A program made the translations under genes and the position numbers. Positions 6,007 to 14,800 of a DNA stretch of 15,401 nt are shown piece by piece. Source of the DNA: an uncultured Collinsella sp. (GTDB lineage Bacteria > Actinomycetota > Coriobacteriia > Coriobacteriales > Coriobacteriaceae); NCBI GenBank assembly GCA_902491915.1, contig CABUJL010000032.1:1-15401 (forward strand). The letters run 5' to 3'. The notes under the pieces were generated by a model, which was not told the origin of the DNA, ran no database searches, and was given only the letters and a program-made list of their open reading frames with translations. How positions within the stretch are numbered: the first letter of the stretch is position 1; each line of letters starts with the position of its first letter.

Positions 6007-6900
6007 ATGTCTACCGTCACTACCATCAAGCGCGGCAGCCTCACCGCGGCCATCGATTCCATGGGCGCCCAGCTCACGAGCCTTGCCCTCAACGGCAACG
6101 AGTATCTGTGGCAGGGCGACCCCGCCTTTTGGGGCAAGCATGCGCCCATCCTGTTCCCCATTGTGGGCTCGCTGCGCAACAACACGGCGACGTCTGCGGC
6201 TGGCACCTGCGAGATGCCGCGCCACGGCCTCGCGCGCATCGTCGAGCACAAGCTGGTCGAGGTTTCGGAGGACGGCTCCTCGGTAACGTACGAGATCACC
6301 GACACGCTCGAGTCGCTCAAGGCCTTTCCGTTCCACTTTAAGCTCAACATGACCTATGCCCTGACTGGTGACGCCACACTTACCCAGACCTTTGCCGTCA
6401 CCAATCCCGGCGACGTGGACCTGCCGTTCTCGGTGGGCGGCCACCCCGCATTTAACGTACCTGCTCCCGGTGCCGAGGACGAGGCGTTCGAGGATTACGA
6501 GCTGGCATTTACCGAGGCTTGGACCAACGAGGCCCCCATCATCACGCCCGATGGCCTCATGACGTTCGAGGGTAGCTACAAGGCTCCCGATAACTCGGAC
6601 GTGCTGCCCATCACGCACCGCAGCTTCGATAACGATGCCATCATGTTCACCGATGCCCCGGGCTCCACGCTCACGCTGCGCGGCCGCAAGTCGGGCCACG
6701 GCGTCAAGATCGACTTTGAGGGCTTTAAGTACATCGGCGTGTGGTCTGCCGCCAACGACGCCCCGTTTGTGGCGCTCGAGCCTTGGACCGGTCACACCAC
6801 CATGTCCACCGAGGACGACGTCTTTGAGCACAAGGTCAACACCATCACCTTGGCCCCCGGCGCTACCGATAAACGCAGCTTTAGCGTCACCTTGCTCTAG
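6007..6900 (+). CDS. Aldose 1-epimerase family protein (LacX-like)
   Basis: This 297-residue cytoplasmic protein belongs to the galactose-mutarotase fold, LacX/YeaD-type branch. GDPAFWGKHAPILFPIVGSL near residue 37 is the branch's signature. GGHPAFNVP carries the probable catalytic His146, and ALEPWTG carries the catalytic Glu258. Family members interconvert alpha and beta anomers of hexoses or sugar phosphates, and the true substrate here is unknown. The ATG at 6007 follows GGAGGA (5995-6000) with a 6-nt gap, better than the in-frame ATG at 5983. A terminator follows at 6962. No sugar operon lies nearby, so it appears to be a stand-alone housekeeping gene. Confidence 0.88.
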   Translation: MSTVTTIKRGSLTAAIDSMGAQLTSLALNGNEYLWQGDPAFWGKHAPILFPIVGSLRNNTATSAAGTCEMPRHGLARIVEHKLVEVSEDGSSVTYEITDTLESLKAFPFHFKLNMTYALTGDATLTQTFAVTNPGDVDLPFSVGGHPAFNVPAPGAEDEAFEDYELAFTEAWTNEAPIITPDGLMTFEGSYKAPDNSDVLPITHRSFDNDAIMFTDAPGSTLTLRGRKSGHGVKIDFEGFKYIGVWSAANDAPFVALEPWTGHTTMSTEDDVFEHKVNTITLAPGATDKRSFSVTLL

Positions 6901-6961
6901 AGGTTCCGCCGCTCGGTCGATGCTGCGTGCCGTCCAGAGCGATAATTTGTCATTCAAAAGG

Positions 6962-6997
6962 CAAGGCATAGACCTTCTGGTCATGCCTTGTCTTTTT
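6962..6997 (+). terminator. Rho-independent terminator after the epimerase gene
   Basis: CAAGGCATAGACC pairs with GGTCATGCCTTG around a TTCT loop, with a single bulged A, and is followed by TCTTTTT. It is the clearest intrinsic terminator in the window and lies 61 bp behind the epimerase stop. Confidence 0.8.
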
Positions 6998-7016
6998 CAT
7001 GCCACTTGTTCGCTCT

Positions 7017-7066
7017 GGACGTCGCTCGCCGGCATTGCCAAAACATCGACGTCCCCAATGACTACC
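7017..7066. repeat. Second, degenerate copy of the element at 10-56
   Basis: GGACGTCG (7017-7024) and CGACGTCC (7047-7054) form perfect 8-bp arms. The block ACGTCCCCAATGACTA (7049-7064) matches 40-55 with one mismatch. The second interleaved stem of the first copy is not preserved here. It lies in the gap before the ABC transporter operon. The remainder of the gap up to 7163 is A/T-rich in places (7070-7085) and probably holds the operon promoter, but I see no box pair good enough to call. Confidence 0.5.
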
Positions 7067-7163
7067 ATGTGTCTATTAATTTTTCGAGCTTGTGCTGCAC
7101 TGCTGGTCGCTGGCGTATATCCTGTTAAGTCGTCAGCATACGATTCAACAGGGAAGGCAGATT

Positions 7164-8090
7164 ATGCATTCTCCCCATCAGCGCGACGCGCATCCACAGC
7201 CGGTGTGCAGCCGTCGCATCTTCTTGGGTAGCGCTCTCGCTGCGAGCGCTTCCGTCGTCGCCGGCGCGCTCGCCGGCTGTCAGCGTCCGTCCACGCTCAA
7301 GGTGGTTCAGCCCACGACGGGCGGCGGTCGCGACGACCTGTCCGATTCCGTGATCGGCAAGGACAAGATCCGCATTGGCATGGAGGCGGCCTACGCCCCG
7401 TACAACTGGCAGGTTTCCGAAGCCAGTGAGTTCACCATCCCCATCGACAACGTGCAGGGCGCCTATGCCGATGGCTACGACGTGCAGATCGCCAAGATCG
7501 TCTGCAAAGCCCTCGGTGGCGAGCCCGTTGCCGTCAAGCAGAGCTTCTCGGGCCTTATCGATTCGCTCAACAACGGCCAGATCGACCTCATCATCGCCGG
7601 TATGAGCGCCACGCCCGAGCGCGAGGAGTCGGTCGGCTTTTCCGACCCGTACTTCATTGGCTACTTTGGCCTGTTCGTAAAAGAGGGTTCCCCCTACCAA
7701 AACGCCACCAAGCTCAGCGACTTTAGCGGTGCCACGGTACTCGGCCAAAAGGACACCATGCTCGACACCGTCATCGACGAGATTCCGGGCGTTGTGCACA
7801 AGAACCCGGTCGACTCCGTCCCCACGGTGTTCTCGAACCTGCTGCAGGGCACGTGCGACGCCGTGACCTACAACACCGAGAACGAGAAGGGCTATATGGC
7901 CCAAAACCCGGGTATCGTGCCGATTCATTTTGCCGAGGGCGAGGGCTTTAAGCAGGAGGTCGCGGCAAATGTCGGTTGCCGCAAGGGCTCGGACAAACTG
8001 CTTAAGCTCATCGACAAGACACTCAAGGGCATTAGCCAAGAGGAGCGCGACCAAATGTGGGACGCGTGCCTCGACCGTCAGCCGGCATAG
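7164..8090 (+). CDS. Polar amino acid ABC transporter substrate-binding lipoprotein
   Basis: This 308-residue SBP_bac_3-family protein captures an amino acid outside the cell and delivers it to the permease encoded next. The signal region has SRRIFLGSALAA (residues 16-27), a twin-arginine-like motif, and the lipobox LAGC with lipidated Cys39, so it is probably a membrane-anchored lipoprotein. Typical family stretches are KIRIGMEAAYAPYNW, YDVQIAKIVCKALG, GLIDSLNNGQIDLIIAGMSATPEREESVGFSDPY and a DAVTYNTENEKGY segment. The ATG at 7164 follows GGGAAGG (7151-7157) by 6 nt. The upstream in-frame ATG at 7092 lacks such a site. It is first gene of a three-gene operon. Substrate is not predictable, though a basic or polar amino acid is usual. 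Confidence 0.9.
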   Translation: MHSPHQRDAHPQPVCSRRIFLGSALAASASVVAGALAGCQRPSTLKVVQPTTGGGRDDLSDSVIGKDKIRIGMEAAYAPYNWQVSEASEFTIPIDNVQGAYADGYDVQIAKIVCKALGGEPVAVKQSFSGLIDSLNNGQIDLIIAGMSATPEREESVGFSDPYFIGYFGLFVKEGSPYQNATKLSDFSGATVLGQKDTMLDTVIDEIPGVVHKNPVDSVPTVFSNLLQGTCDAVTYNTENEKGYMAQNPGIVPIHFAEGEGFKQEVAANVGCRKGSDKLLKLIDKTLKGISQEERDQMWDACLDRQPA

Positions 8091-8099
8091 GGAGGCGGC

Positions 8100-9248
8100 A
8101 TGAAAACCATCAATCGTCTGGCCTCCTTTATCAAGGCCGACCATCACTATGTATATCTGGGCACGAGCGTTATCGCGGCGCTCGGCCTGGCGTTTAGCCA
8201 GCGCAACCCCACGTCGCTGAGCTTTTTGGCGCCTACGGGCGTGTTCCAAGACTGCCTCTGGGCAATTCTTTGGGCCTGGCTCGTCGTGTCGGCGGCGGCG
8301 CTGGTCACCAAGCTCATGCACTGGAACGACTATCGCGAAACGTCGCCGTTTGCTTCCGAGCGCTTCCGTCGCGGCGCGCGCCTGGGCAGCTATGTCGTCG
8401 TTGCTATTGCGGCGATCTTCTTTGTCGACCGCTGCGTCATGTCATTTATCGACCTGGTGCAGGTGAGCATTGTCTCGGACTCCAACCCCAGCGACTTTTT
8501 GTCGAGCCTGGTCTACATGACCTACAAGAGCGGCGACTTCTTTATCCGCGGCATCGAAATCACCATTGCGCTTGCGACCCTTGGTACCGTCATCGCCTTC
8601 TTCCTGGCACTGCTCTTTGTGTTTTTGCGCATTCAGACGTTCGACCGCGTGGACAACGACTTGGTGCGTTTCTTTAAGAGTATCGGCCGCGGCTTCGCGA
8701 CCGTCTACTCCACCATTGTGCGCGGCACGCCCATGATGGTCCAGGGCCTGCTTATCTATTACGCGGGCTTTACCGTTCTGCGCGGCATGGGCTTCGAGAC
8801 CGCCCAGGCCAACCAGATCTGGAGCACCTTTACCGCCGGCCTCGTCACCATCTCGCTTAACTCCACCGCCTACATGATGGAGGTCCTGCGCGGCGGCATC
8901 GAGTCCATCGACGCCGGCCAGGCCGAGGCGGCGCGTTCGTTGGGTCTGTCGCAGTGGCAGGCCATGCGCAAGGTCGTGTTCCCCCAGGGCATTAAAAACG
9001 CGATCCCCGCACTCACCAACGAGCTCATCATCAATATCAAGGATTCGTCGGTGCTTTCGGTCATCGGCGTGTTCGACCTCATGTACGCCACCACCACCGT
9101 CGCCGGCGTGTACTACCGCCAGATGGAGGTCTACTGCGTGGCACTCGTGGTCTACCTGATCCTGACGCTTGTGGCGAGCCGCCTGCTCGAGGCCTTTGGC
9201 AAAAAGCTCGGCGCCGAGGCCCCGGCCACGCTGCCCAGCTCCAACTAG
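8100..9248 (+). CDS. Polar amino acid ABC transporter permease (HisM/GlnP type)
   Basis: This 382-residue integral membrane protein forms the import channel. The C-terminal half is the standard BPD_transp_1 domain, with the EAA loop EAARSLGLSQWQAMRKVVFP starting near residue 276 and IKDSSVLSVIGVFDLM before the last helices. Usual family length is about 220-250 residues. Here the first 130 or so residues form an extra N-terminal part with additional hydrophobic segments (around residues 18-38, 50-74 and 98-120). The start ATG is 9 bp after the preceding stop, with GGAGG at 8091-8095. The ATPase gene follows after 22 bp, so all three are co-transcribed. Confidence 0.9.
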   Translation: MKTINRLASFIKADHHYVYLGTSVIAALGLAFSQRNPTSLSFLAPTGVFQDCLWAILWAWLVVSAAALVTKLMHWNDYRETSPFASERFRRGARLGSYVVVAIAAIFFVDRCVMSFIDLVQVSIVSDSNPSDFLSSLVYMTYKSGDFFIRGIEITIALATLGTVIAFFLALLFVFLRIQTFDRVDNDLVRFFKSIGRGFATVYSTIVRGTPMMVQGLLIYYAGFTVLRGMGFETAQANQIWSTFTAGLVTISLNSTAYMMEVLRGGIESIDAGQAEAARSLGLSQWQAMRKVVFPQGIKNAIPALTNELIINIKDSSVLSVIGVFDLMYATTTVAGVYYRQMEVYCVALVVYLILTLVASRLLEAFGKKLGAEAPATLPSSN

Positions 9249-9270
9249 GCTCAAGACGAGGAGAATCATC

Positions 9271-10056
9271 ATGGCAGATACCGCCACTACCGGCGCTGCG
9301 GCCGCCGCGCAAAACCAAGAGCCGCTCATCCGCGTCGAGGGCCTGCGCAAGAGCTTCGGCTCGCTCGAGGTACTCAAGGGCATCGACCTCGCTGTCAATC
9401 CCGGCGAGGTCGTCACCATTATCGGCGCCTCGGGCTCGGGCAAGTCGACTTTCCTGCGCTGCCTCAACCTGCTCGAGACCCCGGACGCGGGCCACATCTG
9501 GTTCCACGGCCAGGACCTCACGGCCGAACGCTGCAACATCAACAAGCTGCGCGAGGACATCGGCATGGTGTTCCAGGGCTTTAACCTGTTCAACAACATG
9601 GACGTGCTCGACAACTGCACGCTTGCGCCCGTCATGCTCAAAAAGATGAGCAAGGCCGAGGCTGAAAAAATTGCGATGGAGCATCTGACGAGCGTGGGGC
9701 TCGAGAAGTTCGCGCACGCCGCCGTGGGTCGCCTGTCCGGTGGCCAAAAGCAACGTGTGGCCATCGCTCGTGCCCTATGCATGAATCCACAGATCATGCT
9801 GTTCGACGAGCCGACCTCCGCACTTGACCCCGAGATCGTGGGAGAGGTGCTCGAGGTCATGCGCAAGCTCGCTGCCGACGGCATGACCATGGTGGTCGTC
9901 ACGCACGAGATGGCCTTTGCCCGCACGGTGTCCGACCGCGTGGTCTTTATGGACAAGGGCGTGGTGCTCGAGGATGCCGCGCCGGCCGAGCTTTTCGGCA
10001 ACCCCAAACACCAGCGCACCCGCGAGTTCCTCTCGCGTTATCTCGAGGACAAATAA
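9271..10056 (+). CDS. Polar amino acid ABC transporter ATP-binding protein (GlnQ type)
   Basis: This 261-residue cytoplasmic ATPase powers the importer encoded upstream. It has Walker A GASGSGKS (residues 52-59), the signature LSGGQKQRVAIARAL, Walker B IMLFDEPTSALD, and the switch His in VVVTHEMAFAR. The Q-loop is in GMVFQGFNLF. A 17-residue Ala-rich N-terminus precedes the domain. The ATG at 9271 has GAGGAGA (9258-9264) 6 nt upstream, and an in-frame ATG at 9169 lies inside the permease gene. Length and motifs fit the GlnQ/HisP/ArtP group. It is the last gene of the operon, followed by a GC-rich hairpin at 10080. Confidence 0.93.
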   Translation: MADTATTGAAAAAQNQEPLIRVEGLRKSFGSLEVLKGIDLAVNPGEVVTIIGASGSGKSTFLRCLNLLETPDAGHIWFHGQDLTAERCNINKLREDIGMVFQGFNLFNNMDVLDNCTLAPVMLKKMSKAEAEKIAMEHLTSVGLEKFAHAAVGRLSGGQKQRVAIARALCMNPQIMLFDEPTSALDPEIVGEVLEVMRKLAADGMTMVVVTHEMAFARTVSDRVVFMDKGVVLEDAAPAELFGNPKHQRTREFLSRYLEDK

Positions 10057-10079
10057 CCGACCGCAAACGTTTACGTGGC

Positions 10080-10104
10080 AGGGCCGCTCCGGTGGGGCGG
10101 CCCT
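10080..10104 (+). terminator. GC-rich hairpin after the ABC operon
   Basis: AGGGCCGC (10080-10087) and GCGGCCCT (10097-10104) form a perfect 8-bp stem with a 9-nt loop. The following bases TGTCGTT are only weakly T-rich, so termination may be partial, allowing some read-through into the peptidase gene that starts 25 bp later. Confidence 0.5.
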
Positions 10105-10128
10105 TGTCGTTACAATCGAAAGGATGTC

Positions 10129-11544
10129 ATGGCCGAGGTTTGGCGCTTCTTTGCGCATGAGGATGATTTTGCCGATATAGACGAGTCTGTTGCGTGCGAG
10201 CGCCTGGGCCGTGTGCTGTCGTTTCCGACCGTTTCGAGTATGGATGCCGAGGCGGTGAACTGGCAGCCGTTCGACGACCTGCGCGCGTATATGCAGCAGG
10301 CGTATCCGCGCGTGTTCGCGGCGGGCGAGGTCGAGCTTATCGACCATTCGCTATTGGTGACGCTTAGCGGTTCCGACCCTGCCCTCAAACCCGTCATGCT
10401 CATGGGCCACATGGACGTGGTTCCCGTGGTACCCGGCACCGAGGCTGACTGGACGCATGCCCCCTTTAGCGGACATGTGGACGACACCTACATTTGGGGT
10501 CGCGGCGCCATCGATATGAAAGACCAGGTCGCAGGCATTCTCGAGGCGGTTGAGTATGCGCTCGCGCACGGCTGGGAGCACAAGCGTACCCTGCTGCTCG
10601 CCTTTGGCCAGGACGAGGAAACCACGCAGTGCGGCGCAGGCGCCATCGGCCGCGCGCTCGAGGAGCGCGGCATTGAGCTTGAGTACCTGATCGACGAGGG
10701 CGACTACCGTATTGTTTCGGCTGCCGAGTATGGCGCGGGCGAGGGCTGGCTTATGCATGCCGACCTCGCGGAGAAGGGCTATGCCGATATCGTGCTCAAG
10801 ACGAAGAGTGAAGGCGGGCATTCGTCTAACCCCTACGGCGGCACATCGCTCGAGGTGCTCAGTCGTGCCATCACCGCAATCTGCGATATCGAGTGGCCGA
10901 CGCGCGTGACCGACTTGCTTGCCGCCCAACTCGTCGAGTTGGGGCTCTACACGGCCGATGAAATTGCCGCCAACGGGGATGCCATTGTCCGCGATTGCCT
11001 CGCCAGCAAAAAGCTCTATCCGCTGGTGACGACCACCTGCGCGCCCACGCAGATCGAGGGTGGCAGCACCGGCGCCAACGTAATGCCGCAGGATATGTGG
11101 GCCAACATTAACTTCCGCATGCTCGAGGGTACGAGCGTGGCCGACGTTGTGGCGCGCTGCCGTGAGGCGGTTGCCGGGGCGGACCTTGCCGGTCGTGTCG
11201 AAGTGGAGCTGGGCCCCGGCAGCTCCGAACCCTCGCCGTCCCCGCGCATCGGTGGCCCCGGTCTCGAGGCGGTTCGCTCCATCGCCGCCCGCTATTTCCG
11301 TGATCCATTGGGGACAGAGGAAAACGGATCATCTGAGCCGTTGGCGATTGTCCCTTCGACCGTGATCGGTGCGACCGACGCTGCCAACTACCAGCGCATT
11401 TGCTCCGAGTGCATTCGCTTCTCGGCCTTTGTGGTCGACGATGACGAGTGCGACCGCGGCGTCCACGGCACCAACGAGCGCATCACCCGCCGCGCCTACC
11501 TCCAGGGCATCCGCTTCCTCATCGCCCTGCTCCACACGCTCTAG
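10129..11544 (+). CDS. M20-family metallopeptidase (zinc-dependent carboxypeptidase/deacylase)
   Basis: This 471-residue cytoplasmic enzyme probably hydrolyses a peptide or N-acyl amino acid bond with two metal ions. Metal and catalytic positions are visible: MGHMDVVPV with His94 and Asp96, GRGAIDMKD with Asp129, GQDEE with Glu163 and Glu164, and a C-terminal VHGTNE with His446. The dimerisation domain starts near the EGGHSSNPYG motif. The overall pattern resembles ArgE/DapE/CPS1-type enzymes, but the substrate cannot be assigned. The ATG at 10129 follows GAAAGGA with a 5-nt gap. A short palindromic sequence at 11301-11331 lies within the coding frame and adds residues RDPLGTEENGSS before the conserved AIVPSTVIGATDAANY. 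The gene lies behind an amino acid importer. Confidence 0.88.
   Translation: MAEVWRFFAHEDDFADIDESVACERLGRVLSFPTVSSMDAEAVNWQPFDDLRAYMQQAYPRVFAAGEVELIDHSLLVTLSGSDPALKPVMLMGHMDVVPVVPGTEADWTHAPFSGHVDDTYIWGRGAIDMKDQVAGILEAVEYALAHGWEHKRTLLLAFGQDEETTQCGAGAIGRALEERGIELEYLIDEGDYRIVSAAEYGAGEGWLMHADLAEKGYADIVLKTKSEGGHSSNPYGGTSLEVLSRAITAICDIEWPTRVTDLLAAQLVELGLYTADEIAANGDAIVRDCLASKKLYPLVTTTCAPTQIEGGSTGANVMPQDMWANINFRMLEGTSVADVVARCREAVAGADLAGRVEVELGPGSSEPSPSPRIGGPGLEAVRSIAARYFRDPLGTEENGSSEPLAIVPSTVIGATDAANYQRICSECIRFSAFVVDDDECDRGVHGTNERITRRAYLQGIRFLIALLHTL
11301..11331. repeat. 31-bp palindromic element inside the M20 gene
   Basis: TGATCC (11301-11306) and GGATCA (11326-11331) bound an element translated in frame as part of the peptidase. 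CATTGGGGAC (11306-11315) is the exact complement of GTCCCCAATG at 7051-7060, so it shares a core with the dispersed element there. Whether it was inserted later needs comparison with orthologues. Confidence 0.5.
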
Positions 11545-11560
11545 AATGTGACAAAGGGAC
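11545..11560. repeat. Left half of a P1 palindrome behind the M20 gene
   Basis: AATGTGACAAAGGGAC is identical to the left arm of P1 copy 1 plus one base, but the right arm is missing. Instead, a small hairpin CCGAT-TTC-ATCGG (11565-11577) follows. It starts directly at the peptidase stop codon. Confidence 0.65.
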
Positions 11561-11608
11561 TGAGCCGATTTCATCGGTAATGAGACAAAAACTGTAATAG
11601 AAAAAGGC

Positions 11609-11620
11609 TAAGATATCTTA
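11609..11620. promoter_or_regulatory. 12-bp palindrome, possible operator of the adhesin gene
   Basis: TAAGATATCTTA is a perfect palindrome in an A/T-rich block (11581-11630) ahead of the adhesin leader. TATGCT at 11628-11633 could be a -10 box, but no matching -35 box is seen. An operator or promoter role is an inference from position only. Confidence 0.3.
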
Positions 11621-11671
11621 AGAGACATATGCTGGGGTTGGTATTCCTTGAACGACCGCGGGCATGTGCCA

Positions 11672-11707
11672 GACCGCCTCGGCCCCCGGGGAGCGCCCGG
11701 GCAGGTC
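11672..11707 (+). promoter_or_regulatory. GC-rich hairpin in the adhesin leader
   Basis: CCCGGG (11685-11690) pairs with CCCGGG (11696-11701) around GAGCG. The flanking GACCGCC and GGCAGGTC (11672-11678, 11700-11707) offer a longer competing stem with one bulged A. It lies just ahead of the ribosome-binding site of the 19-codon frame. No T-run follows, so it is not a simple terminator. I could not match it to a known riboswitch class. Confidence 0.4.
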
Positions 11708-11730
11708 GCCGTGTGACTGGGGAGGAAATT

Positions 11731-11790
11731 ATGCAGGAGCTCAGAGAGATGACGTCTCGACTCGTGAATATTGCTACCGGGGGTGTCTAA
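11731..11790 (+). CDS. Possible 19-codon leader peptide ahead of the adhesin gene
   Basis: The frame encodes MQELREMTSRLVNIATGGV and stops at TAA 47 bp before the adhesin ATG. Its ribosome-binding site GGGGAGGA (11719-11726), 4 nt before the ATG, is much stronger than anything in front of the adhesin start. It could be a translated leader that controls the downstream gene, by coupling or attenuation, since the adhesin start itself has only a poor GGTGG. The peptide has no recognised family and no run of one amino acid. It could also be a chance reading frame. Confidence 0.4.
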   Translation: MQELREMTSRLVNIATGGV

Positions 11791-11837
11791 GCAGGGAACT
11801 TCCTGGTGAACACCGGCCGCGCGAGCGGTGGTCCGTC

Positions 11838-14800
11838 ATGTCTTGTGGCCGTCGTCGCGGGCTGCGCTCGGTCTCGCCATATGCGATTGTTCTGGCCCTC
11901 GCCATCGCGCTGACGGCGAGTTTCTTCCTGCCGCTTCGTGCCGAGGCGGCAATTTCGGACCACACGGTTCCGACGATTTCGCCTTCGGGGACAACAATTA
12001 ACCTGTTTGATTACTGGGTGAATCCGGATAACCATCTGTCGGTTTCCGGCAACGGCGGCATCAACGCAAGCCACCGGTTCCAGTTTAACGATGGCCAGGG
12101 TGATGCACCGCTCAACCATTGGACGGGCAACACGAACCCGCAACCCGGCATTGTCAGCAACACGCTTTCAGACGGCTACCCGCAGCTTTCCGGTACCTAT
12201 GGCGGCGACTCCCTCCGCTATCTGTTCGATTCCTCTGCCCAGACCGGCAAGACGTCCCATTTTGGCGTGACGGGCCTCCTCAAGGTTCAGGACGGCTACT
12301 ACGTCTATGACAGCTCCGAAAACTACGCAGCCTACAACGCTGACAAGAATGCCTTCGACGTCTATGACACCTGGGGCATTGACAAAGTGGGCGATTCGTC
12401 CCATCGGGGTCAGTTCTTCCCGTTCGATGCGGCAGACAAGGTGTTCAAGGAGGAAAGCGGCCGGCTCGTCCAAAATGGCATCACGGCAGACAACGCCGGT
12501 AACCACGTCAACCACCACTTCGGCCTCTCAATGTCCACGCGATTCGTGCAGCCCAACGGCGGCCTGACGAACGATAAGAAGGACATGACCTTCGAGTTCG
12601 CCGGCGATGATGACGTCTGGGTGTTCATCGATGATGTCCTCGTGGGTGATATCGGCGGTATTCACAGCCGTGCGAGTCTGAGTATCAACTTTCAAACGGG
12701 CGACATTAAGGTGAACGACAAAAGCGACGGCACGCTGCTGAGCAAGTACCAGGCAGCGAAAAAGGGCACTTCGGGCTTCGACGGCAACACCTTCAAAGAC
12801 GGCACCAACCACACCCTCAAGTTCTTCTACCTGGAGCGCGGCGCCACCGACTCCAACATGGAGCTCAAGTTCAACCTCGTGACGGTGCCCGAGTCCGACA
12901 TCATCAAGTTCGACCAGGACGGCAAGTTCGTACAGGGTGTCGAGTTCGCGCTGTACAAAACAGACGGGAAATTTACAGATACGACCAATAACGAGAACGC
13001 GCTTCTCGGCTCTGGCACCACGGACGATGCCGGCCACCTAACGCTCACGAACGACGATGACAACGGCGTCATCAACTTCGACGATCTCTACAACAAGAAT
13101 CACGACAACAAGTACTACCTCCTGAAGGAGACGCACGTGCCCGAGGGATACCGCTCGAGTCTCACGGCGACGGGTGGCAGCATGCAGCTCGAGTACGTGC
13201 CCGCGAGCGCTGAGAACGGCGCGGGCGGCGTCATCATCAACCGCGGCGGTATGGATGCGGGCAGCGTCGTGTGGAAGACCGGTGCGTTCGCCGCCGCGAA
13301 GGAGACCATCACCGCGCCGTTGACCGTGTACAAGGCAAATAATGACCTGACGAAGCCCGACAAGACCGTCAATCTGGACTCCGGCATACTGTTCGCTGTG
13401 GTGCTCAAGCGCGACAAAAGCGCAGGCACAGGTATCAAAGATCCGAGCAATTGGTACGCCGTGTCGGGCGACCCATCGACGGGAGCGGGATACACCCTCG
13501 CCAAGGAGCCGGGCATGACCGGTGCTATCGAGGCGGCGAAGAAGGACCTGCACGCCTTCACGCTCAACACAAGCGGCCAGTACCAGGTAGAGATTCAAAA
13601 TCTGCCCGGTGACATCTCCAAGTACTACTACCTGCTGAGCGGTGATGCCCGCAAGGATGCCGAGTACACGGTGGCCACCTACCACACAACGGCGAGCTCG
13701 ATCGGCGACGCGACGCCCGAGAACACCGTCCACGTGTACAGCGACGACATCGCAGACGGCACGAACTTCAAGCGACAGTTCGCCACGCGCTTGCTCGTCA
13801 CGAACATCCAGAATCGCCTGTTCGTGCAGAAGACCGATACCGAGGGCAACCCCGTAGACGGCGCGAAGTTCGGCCTGTACACGGCCGATCAGGTGACAAC
13901 AGACGCGAACGGCAAGGTCGTGCTCAAGGGCGAGCAGACCCCCTACGACACCCTGACGACGGGGTCGGTCGGCAACCCGGTCCCGCTCGAAGGTGCGGGC
14001 ATATTCCCGAATACAAGCGCCGGTAACATGCCGCTCGTGAATGGAACTTACTTCCTAAAGGAGGTCTCGGCTCCCAAGGGCTTCCTGCTTAACGACACGC
14101 TCACCAAGGTGATTGTGGACGATTACGGCGTCCATGCCGATGCTGGTACGGACGATGACGGCGTTTCGACGTTCGTGGGGCCGGGCGCGCTCATGAAGAG
14201 TCTGGGCCAGTTTGGCGCAGAGGGCGACATCGACAACACGCTTACGTGGATCAAAGGTACGCGGCAGACCTCGAATGGCGAGGCCAATGATAACGGCAAC
14301 CTGACGTGGACCGATGTCGAACCCGTGGGTGCAGACGACACAGTGCGCCTCAAGTACGGCGCTAACGGACGCATGTACCAGTATGGGCCCACCGAGGAGG
14401 GCAAACCCTACCGCCTGGAGACCGAGACGGGCTGGATACGTATGGGTATCACCCAGGACGAGTGGCCCAAGGGGACCACGTCGAAAGGTGCCCGTGCCAA
14501 TCTGGGCGACATGAACCTGAATGCCCTGTTCACGGGTGCCACCTGTGTGCGCGTGGCTAACAAGCGCGAGGCGAGCCTCGAAGTGACCAAGCATGTCGTG
14601 GTGCCGAAGGGACTGACGGGCAATAAGGACGCGAAGTTCACCTTCAAGTTCACCGTGCCCACGTCGGCGGGGAAGACGTACAAGGCCGCAGTGTTTGAGA
14701 ACGCGGGGGCCGCAAGCGAGAAGCAGGTCGGCGATATGTTCGACCTGACGAACGGCCGCGAGCAGACCATCACGGCCGGCCAGACGATCCGCGTGTACGG

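Noticed and set aside
7081..7125. A promoter for the ABC operon (TTGTGC and TATATC)
   Set aside because: The spacer between the two boxes would be 20 bp and neither is close enough to consensus to call.
8442..10019. A 525-codon minus-strand open frame opposite the ABC permease and ATPase genes
   Set aside because: It is a shadow of two clear ABC genes in GC-rich DNA. The translation is low-complexity and His/Asp/Gly/Arg-rich and matches no family pattern.
11648..11716. A 22-codon frame starting with TTG in the adhesin leader
   Set aside because: It has a rare start codon with only a weak, distant purine stretch, and overlaps the hairpin. Not enough support for a gene.
11664..11837. An upstream in-frame ATG that would extend the adhesin by 58 residues
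   Set aside because: The extension would bury the signal peptide inside the protein, runs through the GC-rich hairpin, and has no family-like content.
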